64,000 nucleotides of DNA from assembly GCA_900315425.1 (NCBI GenBank), contig OMZA01000004.1, positions 81,755-145,754 of the forward strand, given 5' to 3'. The stretch's first letter is position 1, and every line of letters begins with the position of its first letter. The DNA comes from an uncultured Eubacteriales bacterium (lineage in GTDB: Bacteria; Bacillota; Clostridia; Lachnospirales; Lachnospiraceae). Under the pieces are notes generated by a model. The model was not told where the DNA came from, did not search any database, and saw only the letters and a program-made list of their open reading frames with translations. Shown piece after piece: positions 9,428-17,693 of this stretch. Made by a program: the position numbers and the translations under genes.

Positions 9428-11233
9428 ATGGCAGAGTCAATGAAGGGACTTCACAGAAGTCATAGATGTACGGAAGTTTCAGAAAAAAATATTGGAGAAA
9501 CAGTTACAGTAATGGGCTGGGCTGCGAAAAAAAGAAATCTTGGAAGTCTTATATTTGTAGATTTAAGAGACAGAAGTGGAATATTACAGATAGTATTTGA
9601 TGAGAATGATTGTGGCGCAGAAGCATTTGCCAAGGCGGAGACTATTAAAAGTGAATATGTTATTGCTGTTGTTGGTAAGATTGACAAAAGAGGCGGAGCT
9701 ATTAATGAGAACCTTGCAACGGGTACCATTGAGGTAAGAGCTGAAAGCCTTAGAATTCTTTCAGAATCCTTGACTCCACCATTCCAGATCCTTGATGAAG
9801 TTAATGTAAGAGATGAAGTTAGATTAAAATATAGATATTTAGATCTTAGAAGACCTCATATTCAGAAGAATCTCATGATGAGAAGTAAAGTTACAAATCT
9901 TGTACGTGGATTCTTAGCTGAAGAAGGATTTTTAGAGATTGAAACACCAATGCTTACAAAGTCTACACCAGAAGGAGCAAGAGATTATCTTGTGCCAAGT
10001 AGAGTTCACCCAGGTAATTTTTATGCATTACCTCAGTCTCCACAGTTATTTAAACAGCTTCTTATGTGTTCTGGATATGATAGATATATGCAGATTGCCA
10101 GATGCTTTAGAGATGAGGATTTAAGAGCAGACAGACAGCCTGAGTTTACCCAGATAGATATGGAGCTTTCATTTGTAGATGTAGATGATGTTATAGATGT
10201 TAATGAAAGATTACTTCAGAGATTGTGGAAGGATTGTTTAGGTGTAGATATTCAGGTGCCATTTAAGAGAATGACATGGCAGGAAGCTATGGACAGATTC
10301 GGCTCAGATAAGCCTGATACAAGATTTGGCTTTGAATTAAAGGATATCTCAGATGTGGTAAAGGATTGTGAGTTCTCAGTATTTTCAGGAGCCATTGCTA
10401 ATGGTGGTTCAGTAAGAGGTATCAATATAAATGGCCAGGGAGACATGGCAAGAAAGAAAATTGATGCCCTTGTTGATTTTGCAAAAGGATACGGAGCAAA
10501 AGGACTGGCATATATCCAGCTTAAATCAGATGGAAGCATTAAGTCTTCATTTTCCAAGTTTATGAAGGAAGAGGAAATGAATGCCATTATCGAAAAAATG
10601 GAAGCAACTACAGGAGACCTTCTTCTCTTTGCAGCAGATAGAGATAAGATTGTATACTCAGTGTTAGGAGCGTTGAGATGTGAAATGGCTTCACAGTTAG
10701 GTCTACTTGATAAAGACCAATATAATTTCCTTTGGATTACAGAGTTTCCATTATTCGAATATTCAGACGAAGAGGATAGATATGTAGCAATGCATCATCC
10801 ATTTACAATGCCTATGGATGAGGATGTACAATACGTTGAATCAAATCCGGGAAGATGTAGAGCAAAGGCTTATGATATCGTTCTTAACGGTACTGAGCTT
10901 GGTGGAGGTTCAGTGAGAATTCATCAGGATGATATTCAGGAAATGATGTTTAGAGCATTAGGATTTACAGATGAAGAGGCTTACGACAAGTTTGGATTCC
11001 TTCTTGATGCATTTAAATACGGTGTGCCACCTCATGCAGGTCTTGCTTTTGGTTTGGACAGACTTATAATGCATATGACAAAAGAAGATTCTATCAGGGA
11101 TGTAATTGCATTCCCTAAGGTAAAGGATGCCTCTTGCTTATTAACAGATGCACCAAATGTTGTAGATTCTAAACAGTTAGATGAACTCTTTATTGCTATA
11201 ACAAAAGAGGAAGATATGAAAGAAGAACAGTAG
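9428..11233 (+). CDS. aspS: Aspartyl-tRNA synthetase, bacterial type
   Basis: This 601-residue class II synthetase has an N-terminal OB-fold anticodon-binding domain (to about residue 105), a core with FRDEDLRADRQPEFTQID as motif 2, and a C-terminal FGLDRL motif 3. The bacterial GAD insertion lies between them, giving the long bacterial form rather than the shorter archaeal-type enzyme. It supplies Asp-tRNA for translation; whether it also charges tRNA-Asn depends on the presence of AsnRS elsewhere, which cannot be judged here. A second ATG six codons downstream of the chosen start also exists; the first has the better upstream context (AGAAAGGAT). Confidence 0.97.
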   Translation: MAESMKGLHRSHRCTEVSEKNIGETVTVMGWAAKKRNLGSLIFVDLRDRSGILQIVFDENDCGAEAFAKAETIKSEYVIAVVGKIDKRGGAINENLATGTIEVRAESLRILSESLTPPFQILDEVNVRDEVRLKYRYLDLRRPHIQKNLMMRSKVTNLVRGFLAEEGFLEIETPMLTKSTPEGARDYLVPSRVHPGNFYALPQSPQLFKQLLMCSGYDRYMQIARCFRDEDLRADRQPEFTQIDMELSFVDVDDVIDVNERLLQRLWKDCLGVDIQVPFKRMTWQEAMDRFGSDKPDTRFGFELKDISDVVKDCEFSVFSGAIANGGSVRGININGQGDMARKKIDALVDFAKGYGAKGLAYIQLKSDGSIKSSFSKFMKEEEMNAIIEKMEATTGDLLLFAADRDKIVYSVLGALRCEMASQLGLLDKDQYNFLWITEFPLFEYSDEEDRYVAMHHPFTMPMDEDVQYVESNPGRCRAKAYDIVLNGTELGGGSVRIHQDDIQEMMFRALGFTDEEAYDKFGFLLDAFKYGVPPHAGLAFGLDRLIMHMTKEDSIRDVIAFPKVKDASCLLTDAPNVVDSKQLDELFIAITKEEDMKEEQ

Positions 11234-11238
11234 TATAT

Positions 11239-12381
11239 ATGAGTGATTACGAAGTATTAAAAACAGACGGAAAGGCAAAACGTGCCAGATTAAAAACAGT
11301 ACATGGCACCATAGAAACCCCGGTATTTATGAATGTGGGAACTATTGCAGCTATCAAAGGTGCAGTTGCCACAACGGATTTACAAGAAATCCATACCCAG
11401 GTGGAACTTTCCAATACATACCATTTACATTTAAGACCGGGAGATAAAATTGTAAAAGAACTTGGAGGCCTACATAAGTTTATGAATTGGGATAAACCTA
11501 TTCTTACGGACTCAGGTGGATTTCAGGTATTCTCCCTGGCAAAAATGAGAAAGATTAAAGAAGAAGGCGTCTATTTTAATTCTCACATTGATGGAAGAAA
11601 AATATTTATGGGACCTGAAGAAAGTATTCAGATTCAATCAAATCTTGCTTCAACAATAGCCATGGCCTTTGATGAATGTCCGCCTAGTCTTTCAGATGAA
11701 AGATACATGAGAGAATCAGTGGAAAGAACTACCAGATGGCTTAAAAGATGTAAGGATGAAATGGAAAGACTTAATAGCCTTGAGGATACTATAAATAAAC
11801 ATCAATTGTTATTTGGTATTAATCAGGGTGGAATAAATAAAGATATTCGTATAGAACATGCCCAGCAGATTGCTGAAATGGATTTGGATGGATATGCTGT
11901 AGGAGGTTTAGCGGTAGGCGAAAAAACAGAGGATATGTATGAGACCTTAGATAATGTTGTACCATATTTGCCACAAAATAAACCAACTTATTTAATGGGA
12001 GTTGGAACACCGGCTAATATCCTGGAGGCTGTGGATAGAGGAGTAGATTTTTTTGACTGCGTATATCCAAGCAGAAATGGAAGGCATGGTAATGTCTATA
12101 CCAATCATGGAAAGATAAATCTCTTTAATAAAAAATATGAATTAGATTCCAGACCTATTGAAGAAGGCTGTAATTGCCCAACATGTCGCAATTATTCCAG
12201 AGCCTATGTAAGACATTTGTTAAAGGCTAAGGAGATGCTAGGCATGCGTTTGTGTGTGTTGCACAATTTATACTTTTATAATATAATGATGGATGAAATT
12301 CGCCAGGCAATAGAGCAAGGCAGATACAAGGAATATAAAATTAAAAAGTTACAGACGATGAATAACGTGGAGGAATTATGA
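11239..12381 (+). CDS. tgt: tRNA-guanine transglycosylase
   Basis: TGT exchanges guanine 34 of the GUN anticodons for the queuosine precursor preQ1. The 380-residue protein has the TIM-barrel signatures ILTDSGGFQVFSL, FGINQGG, VGGLAVGE and the catalytic-region DFFDCVYPSRNGRHG. A zinc site is supplied by CNCPTCRNY and a following His. It begins five bases after aspS and overlaps yajC by four bases (ATGA). The tgt-yajC linkage is widespread in bacteria, which supports the call for both. No preQ1 riboswitch or queuosine synthesis genes are visible in the window. Confidence 0.97.
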   Translation: MSDYEVLKTDGKAKRARLKTVHGTIETPVFMNVGTIAAIKGAVATTDLQEIHTQVELSNTYHLHLRPGDKIVKELGGLHKFMNWDKPILTDSGGFQVFSLAKMRKIKEEGVYFNSHIDGRKIFMGPEESIQIQSNLASTIAMAFDECPPSLSDERYMRESVERTTRWLKRCKDEMERLNSLEDTINKHQLLFGINQGGINKDIRIEHAQQIAEMDLDGYAVGGLAVGEKTEDMYETLDNVVPYLPQNKPTYLMGVGTPANILEAVDRGVDFFDCVYPSRNGRHGNVYTNHGKINLFNKKYELDSRPIEEGCNCPTCRNYSRAYVRHLLKAKEMLGMRLCVLHNLYFYNIMMDEIRQAIEQGRYKEYKIKKLQTMNNVEEL

Positions 12382-12695
12382 TAAATACAATATTAGCAAG
12401 TTCAGGCCAGCCAAGTATGATAGTAACAATGCTTATTTATGTTATTGCACTTGGAGGAGTTCTTTATCTTTTTGCGATAAAGCCTCAAAAGAAACAGCAA
12501 AAAGAAATGGAACAGATGTTAAGTCAGCTTGAAACAGGAGATAGCGTACTTACTACCAGTGGATTTTATGGAACAGTAATTGCAATACAAGATGATACGG
12601 TTATAGTTGAATTTGGTAATAATAAGAATTGCAGAATACCAATGCAAAAATCAGCAATAGTAGATATTGAAAAAGAATCGGATGGAGTGGAGTGA
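12378..12695 (+). CDS. yajC: Preprotein translocase accessory subunit YajC
   Basis: This is a small single-pass membrane protein of 105 residues. A hydrophobic segment at about residues 15-35 is followed by KPQKKQQKE and a beta-rich cytoplasmic part with LETGDSVLTTSGFYGTV, which matches YajC. The protein associates with SecDF in the Sec translocase. SecD and SecF are not downstream here, as the next gene is a sortase. The overlap with tgt supports co-transcription. Confidence 0.93.
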   Translation: MINTILASSGQPSMIVTMLIYVIALGGVLYLFAIKPQKKQQKEMEQMLSQLETGDSVLTTSGFYGTVIAIQDDTVIVEFGNNKNCRIPMQKSAIVDIEKESDGVE

Positions 12696-12722
12696 TTCTT
12701 ATAATCTAGCAGGTGGCCATTT

Positions 12723-13544
12723 ATGAGAGAGAATAGAACTGAGAGGGATAAGGAAAAAACACAATTTAAATTTAAAATAGTAGTTTATTCAATTTTGCTA
12801 ATTGTATTTGTTGCTATATTTGGGTATTGCACTTTTGAATTAGGAATGAAGTATGGCAATAGAAAAGAAGCCAAAAAGAATATGACAGAGTTACAAAGTA
12901 GTGTTAACGATGTAGATGAAACTACTACTCCTAAAACTGAAGATGAAGAAAAGTATAATATACCTGAGAAGAACTTAGATTTTGAGAATCTTAGGACAAC
13001 ACAGAATGCTGATATATATGCTTGGATAAATATACCGGAGACAAATGTAGATTATCCTATAGTTCAGAATCCAACAGATGATTTTTTCTATTTAATGCAT
13101 AATTTAGATGGAAGTTATGGATATCCGGGATGTTTATACACGGAACTTCAAAACTCAAAGGATTTTACTGATAAAAATACTGTAATATATGGACATGATA
13201 TGTCGGATGGAACCATGTTCAAAACACTACATAATTTTGAAGATCAGAGTTTTTTTGATAGTCACAGATACATATATGTATATACTGAAGCGAAGACATA
13301 TGTATACGAGATATTTGCCGCATATACCTTTAGTAGCATACATTTGTTAAATGGCTATGATATAAGTACAGATGAATCATTTATCTACTATGTTAATGAA
13401 GCACTTGCAACAGCTCATCAGACAGGTCATGTAAGGGAAGGGATAGACATCGACGGAGCGACATCTAAGATAATAACATTGTCTACATGTGAAGGAATGT
13501 CTAAAAATCAAAGATATCTTGTTCAAGGTGTGTTAGTTAATTAA
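12723..13544 (+). CDS. Class B sortase
   Basis: This is a membrane-bound transpeptidase of 273 residues. A cytoplasmic basic start is followed by one membrane helix (about residues 18-42), a polar linker and the sortase barrel. The catalytic triad is complete: His158 in VIYGHDM, Cys256 in TLSTCEG and Arg264 in NQRYLVQG. The long N-terminal region before the barrel and the position of the conserved Arg fit class B. Class B sortases include haem-uptake and general anchoring enzymes; in Clostridioides difficile SrtB cuts (S/P)PXTG motifs. A protein ending in SPKTG lies two genes downstream at 14971, so it is the obvious candidate substrate. An intrinsic terminator follows at once. Confidence 0.92.
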   Translation: MRENRTERDKEKTQFKFKIVVYSILLIVFVAIFGYCTFELGMKYGNRKEAKKNMTELQSSVNDVDETTTPKTEDEEKYNIPEKNLDFENLRTTQNADIYAWINIPETNVDYPIVQNPTDDFFYLMHNLDGSYGYPGCLYTELQNSKDFTDKNTVIYGHDMSDGTMFKTLHNFEDQSFFDSHRYIYVYTEAKTYVYEIFAAYTFSSIHLLNGYDISTDESFIYYVNEALATAHQTGHVREGIDIDGATSKIITLSTCEGMSKNQRYLVQGVLVN

Positions 13545-13558
13545 ATATTCAAGTGAAT

Positions 13559-13586
13559 AAAAGAGCCTCGAATGTGGCTCTTTTTA
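13559..13586 (+). terminator. Intrinsic terminator after the sortase gene
   Basis: A nine-base stem (AAAAGAGCC paired with GGCTCTTTT) with an eight-base loop ends in a run of T. It separates the sortase from the LCP gene, which then starts only 17 bases later, so some read-through or a promoter within the sortase gene is needed. Confidence 0.8.
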
Positions 13587-13602
13587 ATTAGGAGATTAAA
13601 TA

Positions 13603-14895
13603 ATGGGTAATCAGGAAAATAGTGATGAAACTCTTGAGGAAATAAGTAAAGAAACTTTAGAGGTTCAGGCTGAATCGAAGGATGGAAATGACGATTTTGA
13701 AATTATCGATTTGCAAAAGGTAGCAGATGAAGAGCATCATCACCATCGTCATTATAGTAAAAGTGGACATCATAGGAGTCATAGTGGTAGTCATAAGAGC
13801 AACGCTCACCACAGTAGTAGTGGTCATCATAAGCACAGGCATCATAAAAAGAAACTAAAGTGGTGGAAAGTTCTTCTCATTATACTAGGTGTAATAGCTA
13901 GCTTGGTTGTAGCCTCAGCTATTGTCATTGCTGTTATGATTGGTAAGGGAAAGGCAGGTCTTTATGAAAGATCCAAGGGAAAAACTGCCAACATTCAATC
14001 AGATAATTCCGTTGACGAATCTGATGGAATAAAGATGAAGGATAATTGGATAACCCATAAAGGAAAAATATATGAGTATAATGATGAAATACTTACATTT
14101 TATGTAATGGGTATTGATAAGAAATCTGTAGATGATGACAGTGCAATAACTATGGGTCAGTCAGATGCAAACTTTTTAATTACTCTCAATCCTAAGACTA
14201 AGGAAATGAACGTAATAGCCATTAACAGAGACACTATGATAGATTTGGTAGTATATGATTATGGTGGATCGTATGTGGAAACTAGAAGAGGACAGTTAGC
14301 ACTTCAACATGCATATGGAAGAAATGACGTGGAAAGTGCGGAACATCAGATGAATGCAATATCTCAGTTGTTCTATGGAATCCCAATTAATGGATACGTT
14401 TCCTTAAAGTTAGAGTCTATTCCGGTTATAAATGACTCAGTAGGTGGAGTTACAGTAACTTGTAACGAAGATTTAACAGAAAAGAATAGCCAGTTATATG
14501 AGGGTGCTACGGTAAACCTTGTTGGAAATATGGCATATGATTTTGTTCAAGAAAGAACAAAAACCTATGAAGGTGCCAGAAGAAGACTTGAAAGACAGAA
14601 GATATATATAAAGTCCTTTGTGGAAACAGCTAAAACGAAAATAAAGGGTGGAAATCTTACTTTGATTTATGATTTATACAATGCCTTAAGTTCGTATATG
14701 TGCACAAACTTAACAGTGGATCAGGCGGCATATTTAGCTTCTATTGCAAAAGATTACAAATTTGATATGAATAATATAAGAAGTCTTGAAGGTGAAACCG
14801 TGCAAGGTGAAAGGTATGAAGAGTTTAATGTTGATGATGAATATCTTCAAGATTTAATTGTAGAAATATTTTATTCGGAAGTTGACACGAAATAA
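13603..14895 (+). CDS. LytR-CpsA-Psr (LCP) family protein with a His-rich cytoplasmic tail
   Basis: LCP enzymes attach lipid-linked glycopolymers such as teichoic acids or capsule to peptidoglycan on the outer face of the membrane. This 430-residue protein has a membrane helix at about residues 88-113 and an extracellular LCP domain beginning at YVMGIDKK, with the polyprenyl-phosphate-binding features INRDTMIDL and the arginine-rich GARRRLERQ segment. The first 87 residues are unusual: an acidic stretch is followed by about sixteen histidines between residues 45 and 81, mixed with Ser, Gly and Lys. This part should be cytoplasmic. Neighbours are a sortase upstream and a sortase substrate downstream. 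LCP function is firm for the family; the role of the His tail is unknown. Confidence 0.9.
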   Translation: MGNQENSDETLEEISKETLEVQAESKDGNDDFEIIDLQKVADEEHHHHRHYSKSGHHRSHSGSHKSNAHHSSSGHHKHRHHKKKLKWWKVLLIILGVIASLVVASAIVIAVMIGKGKAGLYERSKGKTANIQSDNSVDESDGIKMKDNWITHKGKIYEYNDEILTFYVMGIDKKSVDDDSAITMGQSDANFLITLNPKTKEMNVIAINRDTMIDLVVYDYGGSYVETRRGQLALQHAYGRNDVESAEHQMNAISQLFYGIPINGYVSLKLESIPVINDSVGGVTVTCNEDLTEKNSQLYEGATVNLVGNMAYDFVQERTKTYEGARRRLERQKIYIKSFVETAKTKIKGGNLTLIYDLYNALSSYMCTNLTVDQAAYLASIAKDYKFDMNNIRSLEGETVQGERYEEFNVDDEYLQDLIVEIFYSEVDTK

Positions 14896-14910
14896 ATAAT
14901 ATGATATATT
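14882..14910 (+). promoter_or_regulatory. Sigma-70 promoter for the SPKTG surface protein
   Basis: A consensus TTGACA (14882-14887) and TATATT (14905-14910) are 17 bases apart. The -35 box lies within the last codons of the LCP gene. The predicted transcript starts near 14917, giving an untranslated leader of about 54 bases. Confidence 0.7.
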
Positions 14911-14970
14911 TTTTATGACTAAAACAGCAGTGAGCGGAGTTGAATTAACCGAACTGGAAGGAGATTTAAT

Positions 14971-15657
14971 ATGTTTAAGAAAAAATTAGCAGCAGTAGTC
15001 ACAGTTGCAGCATTAACAATGATGAGCGTATGCACAGCGTTTGGTGCAGAAAGCCCAACAACAGATACTAATGCATCAACATCATCAGATGTATCTGTAG
15101 TTTATGATGAGAGTGCTAGCACAGTAACAGGTGACAATGGTACAGTAGCACTTTTAAAAGTTGATGAGAATGCAATAACAGCATTAGATGCAAGCGGAAA
15201 AGTAGTTGGTGGTTTTACACTTCATGTAAAGAATATTACAGCTGAACAGTATAAAGGAATTAAACCTGTTGTTGGTGGAAAAGATGTAGCTCAGGCTGAT
15301 ATATATGCAGTTGATAATGCAACAGGTGAAGTGATTACTTTAAGTTCAATTACATTAACATTTACAAATACACCTATAACAACAAAAGCAGTTGTAGGTC
15401 ATACAATGGCATCTGGAACAAATGAGACAAAGACAGGAACTTATTCAAATGGTTCAACAACAGTTACTTTAACTGGTCTTTCACCAATTCTTGTTGTTGA
15501 TGATGTAACAGCAACAGCTGTAACAACAGGAACAACATCAGGAGTTAACACATCTACAACATCACCAAAGACTGGTGAGACAGCAGCAGCTCTTGCAGTT
15601 GGAATTATCGCATTAGCAGGCGCAGTTGTTTGTGTAAGAAAGTTAGCATTCAGATAA
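14971..15657 (+). CDS. Secreted surface protein with SPKTG sortase-anchoring signal
   Basis: This 228-residue precursor has an N-terminal signal peptide (MFKKK, a hydrophobic core, then AFGAES as likely cleavage region). The mature part is Thr/Ser/Val-rich and probably beta-structured. The C-terminus is a textbook cell-wall sorting signal: SPKTG at residues 198-202, a hydrophobic stretch, and a final basic tail (VRKLAFR). The SPKTG form matches the motif known for C. difficile SrtB, and a class B sortase is encoded at 12723. I do not recognise a named domain in the mature part, so its function on the surface is unknown. Its own promoter and a strong terminator make it a single-gene unit, as expected for an abundant wall protein. 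Confidence 0.85.
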   Translation: MFKKKLAAVVTVAALTMMSVCTAFGAESPTTDTNASTSSDVSVVYDESASTVTGDNGTVALLKVDENAITALDASGKVVGGFTLHVKNITAEQYKGIKPVVGGKDVAQADIYAVDNATGEVITLSSITLTFTNTPITTKAVVGHTMASGTNETKTGTYSNGSTTVTLTGLSPILVVDDVTATAVTTGTTSGVNTSTTSPKTGETAAALAVGIIALAGAVVCVRKLAFR

Positions 15658-15682
15658 TTAGCTGAATAAATAAAATGTTTAC

Positions 15683-15714
15683 AAGGCTTCTGTATAAACA
15701 GAAGCCTTTATTAT
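15683..15714 (+). terminator. Intrinsic terminator after the surface protein gene
   Basis: A perfect 11-base stem (AAGGCTTCTGT with ACAGAAGCCTT) closes a four-base loop and is followed by a T-rich tail. It isolates the surface protein from the riboflavin operon. Confidence 0.88.
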
Positions 15715-15723
15715 TGAAATAAT

Positions 15724-15834
15724 AAGTCTTCGGGGCATGGTGAAATTCCATACCGGCGGTAAAGCCCGCAAGCGTAAAGCACGATCTGGTGAAATTCCGG
15801 AGCCGACAGTAAAGTCTGGATGAGAGAATGACTT
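15724..15834 (+). promoter_or_regulatory. FMN riboswitch (RFN element)
   Basis: The block closely follows the RFN consensus: CTTCGGGGCA, GGTGAAATTCC, ACCGGCGGTAAAGCCCGC, a second GTGAAATTCCGGAGCCGAC, and AGTAAAGTCTGGATGAGAGAA. The outer P1 helix is formed by AAGTC (15724-15728) with GACTT (15830-15834). FMN binding is expected to switch off the downstream ribDEBAH genes. The downstream terminator hairpin at 15866 is the likely expression platform. Confidence 0.97.
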
Positions 15835-15865
15835 CATTGTATATAATATTTTATAATGAATTTAG

Positions 15866-15895
15866 AACCTGATGACTTTGTTATCAGGTTTTTTT
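15866..15895 (+). terminator. Riboswitch-controlled terminator before ribD
   Basis: AACCTGATGA pairs with TTATCAGGTT (one G-T pair) around a five-base loop, followed by seven T including the stem end. Its place between the FMN aptamer and ribD, only eight bases before the ATG, makes it the conditional terminator of the riboswitch. It also brings the ribosome site close to the hairpin. Confidence 0.88.
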
Positions 15896-15903
15896 GAGGT
15901 TAT

Positions 15904-17001
15904 ATGGATATTTTAAAAAAAGAATTGTATATGAAAAAGGCAATTGAATTGGCCAAAACTGCAATTGGACATACATCTCCAAATCCTTTGGTAGGATGTG
16001 TTGTGGTTAAAAATGGCAATATAATTGCAAAAGCATGTCATGAAAGATACGGAGAGTATCATGCAGAAAGAAATGCTTTAACAAGATGTAAAGAAGATAC
16101 CAATGGTGCGGAATTATTTGTTACACTTGAGCCTTGCTGTCATTATGGGAAAACACCACCTTGTACGGAGATTATTATCGAAAAAGGTATTAAAAAGGTA
16201 TATGTAGGAAGTTTAGACAGTAATCCGATGGTGGCAGGTAAAGGCGTATCGATACTTAGAGAACATGGGATTCAGGTAGAAACGGGAATCCTTGAAAAAG
16301 AGTGTATTGAAATGAATGAAATATTTTACCATTACATAACGAATGATACACCTTTTGTTGTGGTAAAATATGCAATGACTTTGGATGGAAAAATATGTTC
16401 ATGTACAAAAGATGCAAGATATGTCTCCAATGAAACATCCAGAAAGCATGTACATTTTCTAAGAAAGAAATATAAAGCCATATTAGTAGGGATTAATACA
16501 GTAGAAGCTGACAATCCTATGTTAAATTGTAGATTAGATGAGGATCCGGTTAATCCGATAAGGATAATAATGGATAGTCATTTGAAAATAGATATGAAAA
16601 GCAACATTGTTAAGACTGCAAGTGAGTTACCCACAATTATTGCATGTTTGCCTAAATCCTTAGGTGATAAAAGTGAAGAACTAAAAAAAGCCGGAATAAC
16701 AATAATGCCTATATCGCCGGATAAAAATGGACATGTAGATATTTATGAACTTATGAAAAAACTTCATGATATGAAAATTGATAGCGTGTTAATTGAAGGC
16801 GGTGGGGAAATTATAGCTTCGGCCTTAGATGCTAAAATAGTAAATCGTGTTTATGCTTATGTGGCTCCTAAAATAATAATGGGCTGTGCTAAAAGCCCTG
16901 TAGCAGGTCGTGGTATTGAATTAATGAGAGATGCCATAGAATTAAAAAATACTAAAATAATAGATATGAATGGTGATGTATTAATCACAGGAGTTTTGTA
17001 A
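15904..17001 (+). CDS. ribD: Riboflavin biosynthesis deaminase/reductase RibD
   Basis: RibD carries out two steps after GTP cyclohydrolase II: deamination of the pyrimidine and reduction of the ribosyl side chain. The 365-residue protein has the zinc deaminase motifs HAERNAL and EPCCHYGKTPPCTE in the first 145 residues, then the NADPH-dependent reductase domain with KYAMTLDGKI and VLIEGGGE. An ATG nine codons further in is possible, but the first start matches the usual RibD N-terminus and has a GAGGT ribosome site. It is the first gene after the FMN riboswitch and so should be repressed by FMN. Confidence 0.96.
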   Translation: MDILKKELYMKKAIELAKTAIGHTSPNPLVGCVVVKNGNIIAKACHERYGEYHAERNALTRCKEDTNGAELFVTLEPCCHYGKTPPCTEIIIEKGIKKVYVGSLDSNPMVAGKGVSILREHGIQVETGILEKECIEMNEIFYHYITNDTPFVVVKYAMTLDGKICSCTKDARYVSNETSRKHVHFLRKKYKAILVGINTVEADNPMLNCRLDEDPVNPIRIIMDSHLKIDMKSNIVKTASELPTIIACLPKSLGDKSEELKKAGITIMPISPDKNGHVDIYELMKKLHDMKIDSVLIEGGGEIIASALDAKIVNRVYAYVAPKIIMGCAKSPVAGRGIELMRDAIELKNTKIIDMNGDVLITGVL

Positions 17002-17027
17002 AAATAATCCGTAAAGGCGGTGATAGA

Positions 17028-17675
17028 TTGTTTACTGGAATAGTTGAAGAAATGGGAAAGGTAGATAGGATATACATTGGCGGACATTCAGGAAAGCTTC
17101 GTATAAAAGCAGATAAAGTATTAAAAGGTACTATAATTGGTGATTCCATTGCAGTTAATGGGGTATGTCTTACCGTTACGGATATGGATGACAACAGCTT
17201 TGAAGCAGATGTAATGGCAGAAACTTTTAAAAGAAGCTCTTTATCTATGTTAAAGTCGGGTTCTTATGTTAATTTGGAAAGAGCCATGACACCTTCTGGA
17301 AGAATGGGAGGACATATAGTATCAGGACACATTGATACCACAGCAGATATTATAGAAATAAGGACAGATGAAAATGCTATTTGGTATACACTTAAGATTG
17401 AGCCGGAATATTTAAAATATATTGTGGAAAAAGGTTCTGTAGCCATCGATGGAACAAGTCTAACCGTGGCATATGTGGATAACAAAAGTTTTAAGGTATC
17501 TATAATTCCTCACACTCAAAGTGAAACTATAATGCAGTATAAAAAAGCAGGAGATATAGTTAATATTGAATGTGATATCATTGGTAAATATGTAGAAAGC
17601 CTTTTAAAATTTGATAATAATTCAACTGAAAATAAGGGCATAACAATGGATTTCTTAATTGAAAATGGATTTTAA
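17028..17675 (+). CDS. ribE: Riboflavin synthase alpha chain
   Basis: The enzyme makes riboflavin from two molecules of 6,7-dimethyl-8-ribityllumazine. It has 215 residues and the typical internal duplication: each half is a lumazine-binding barrel, the first starting MFTGIVEEMG and the second at about residue 97 (GHIVSGHIDTTADI). The start codon is TTG at 17028, preceded by AAAGGCGGTGA; the MFTGI beginning is diagnostic, so no other start is needed. It lies between ribD and ribBA in the order seen in many Firmicutes. Confidence 0.96.
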   Translation: MFTGIVEEMGKVDRIYIGGHSGKLRIKADKVLKGTIIGDSIAVNGVCLTVTDMDDNSFEADVMAETFKRSSLSMLKSGSYVNLERAMTPSGRMGGHIVSGHIDTTADIIEIRTDENAIWYTLKIEPEYLKYIVEKGSVAIDGTSLTVAYVDNKSFKVSIIPHTQSETIMQYKKAGDIVNIECDIIGKYVESLLKFDNNSTENKGITMDFLIENGF

Positions 17676-17693
17676 TATAAACGAGGTGACACT

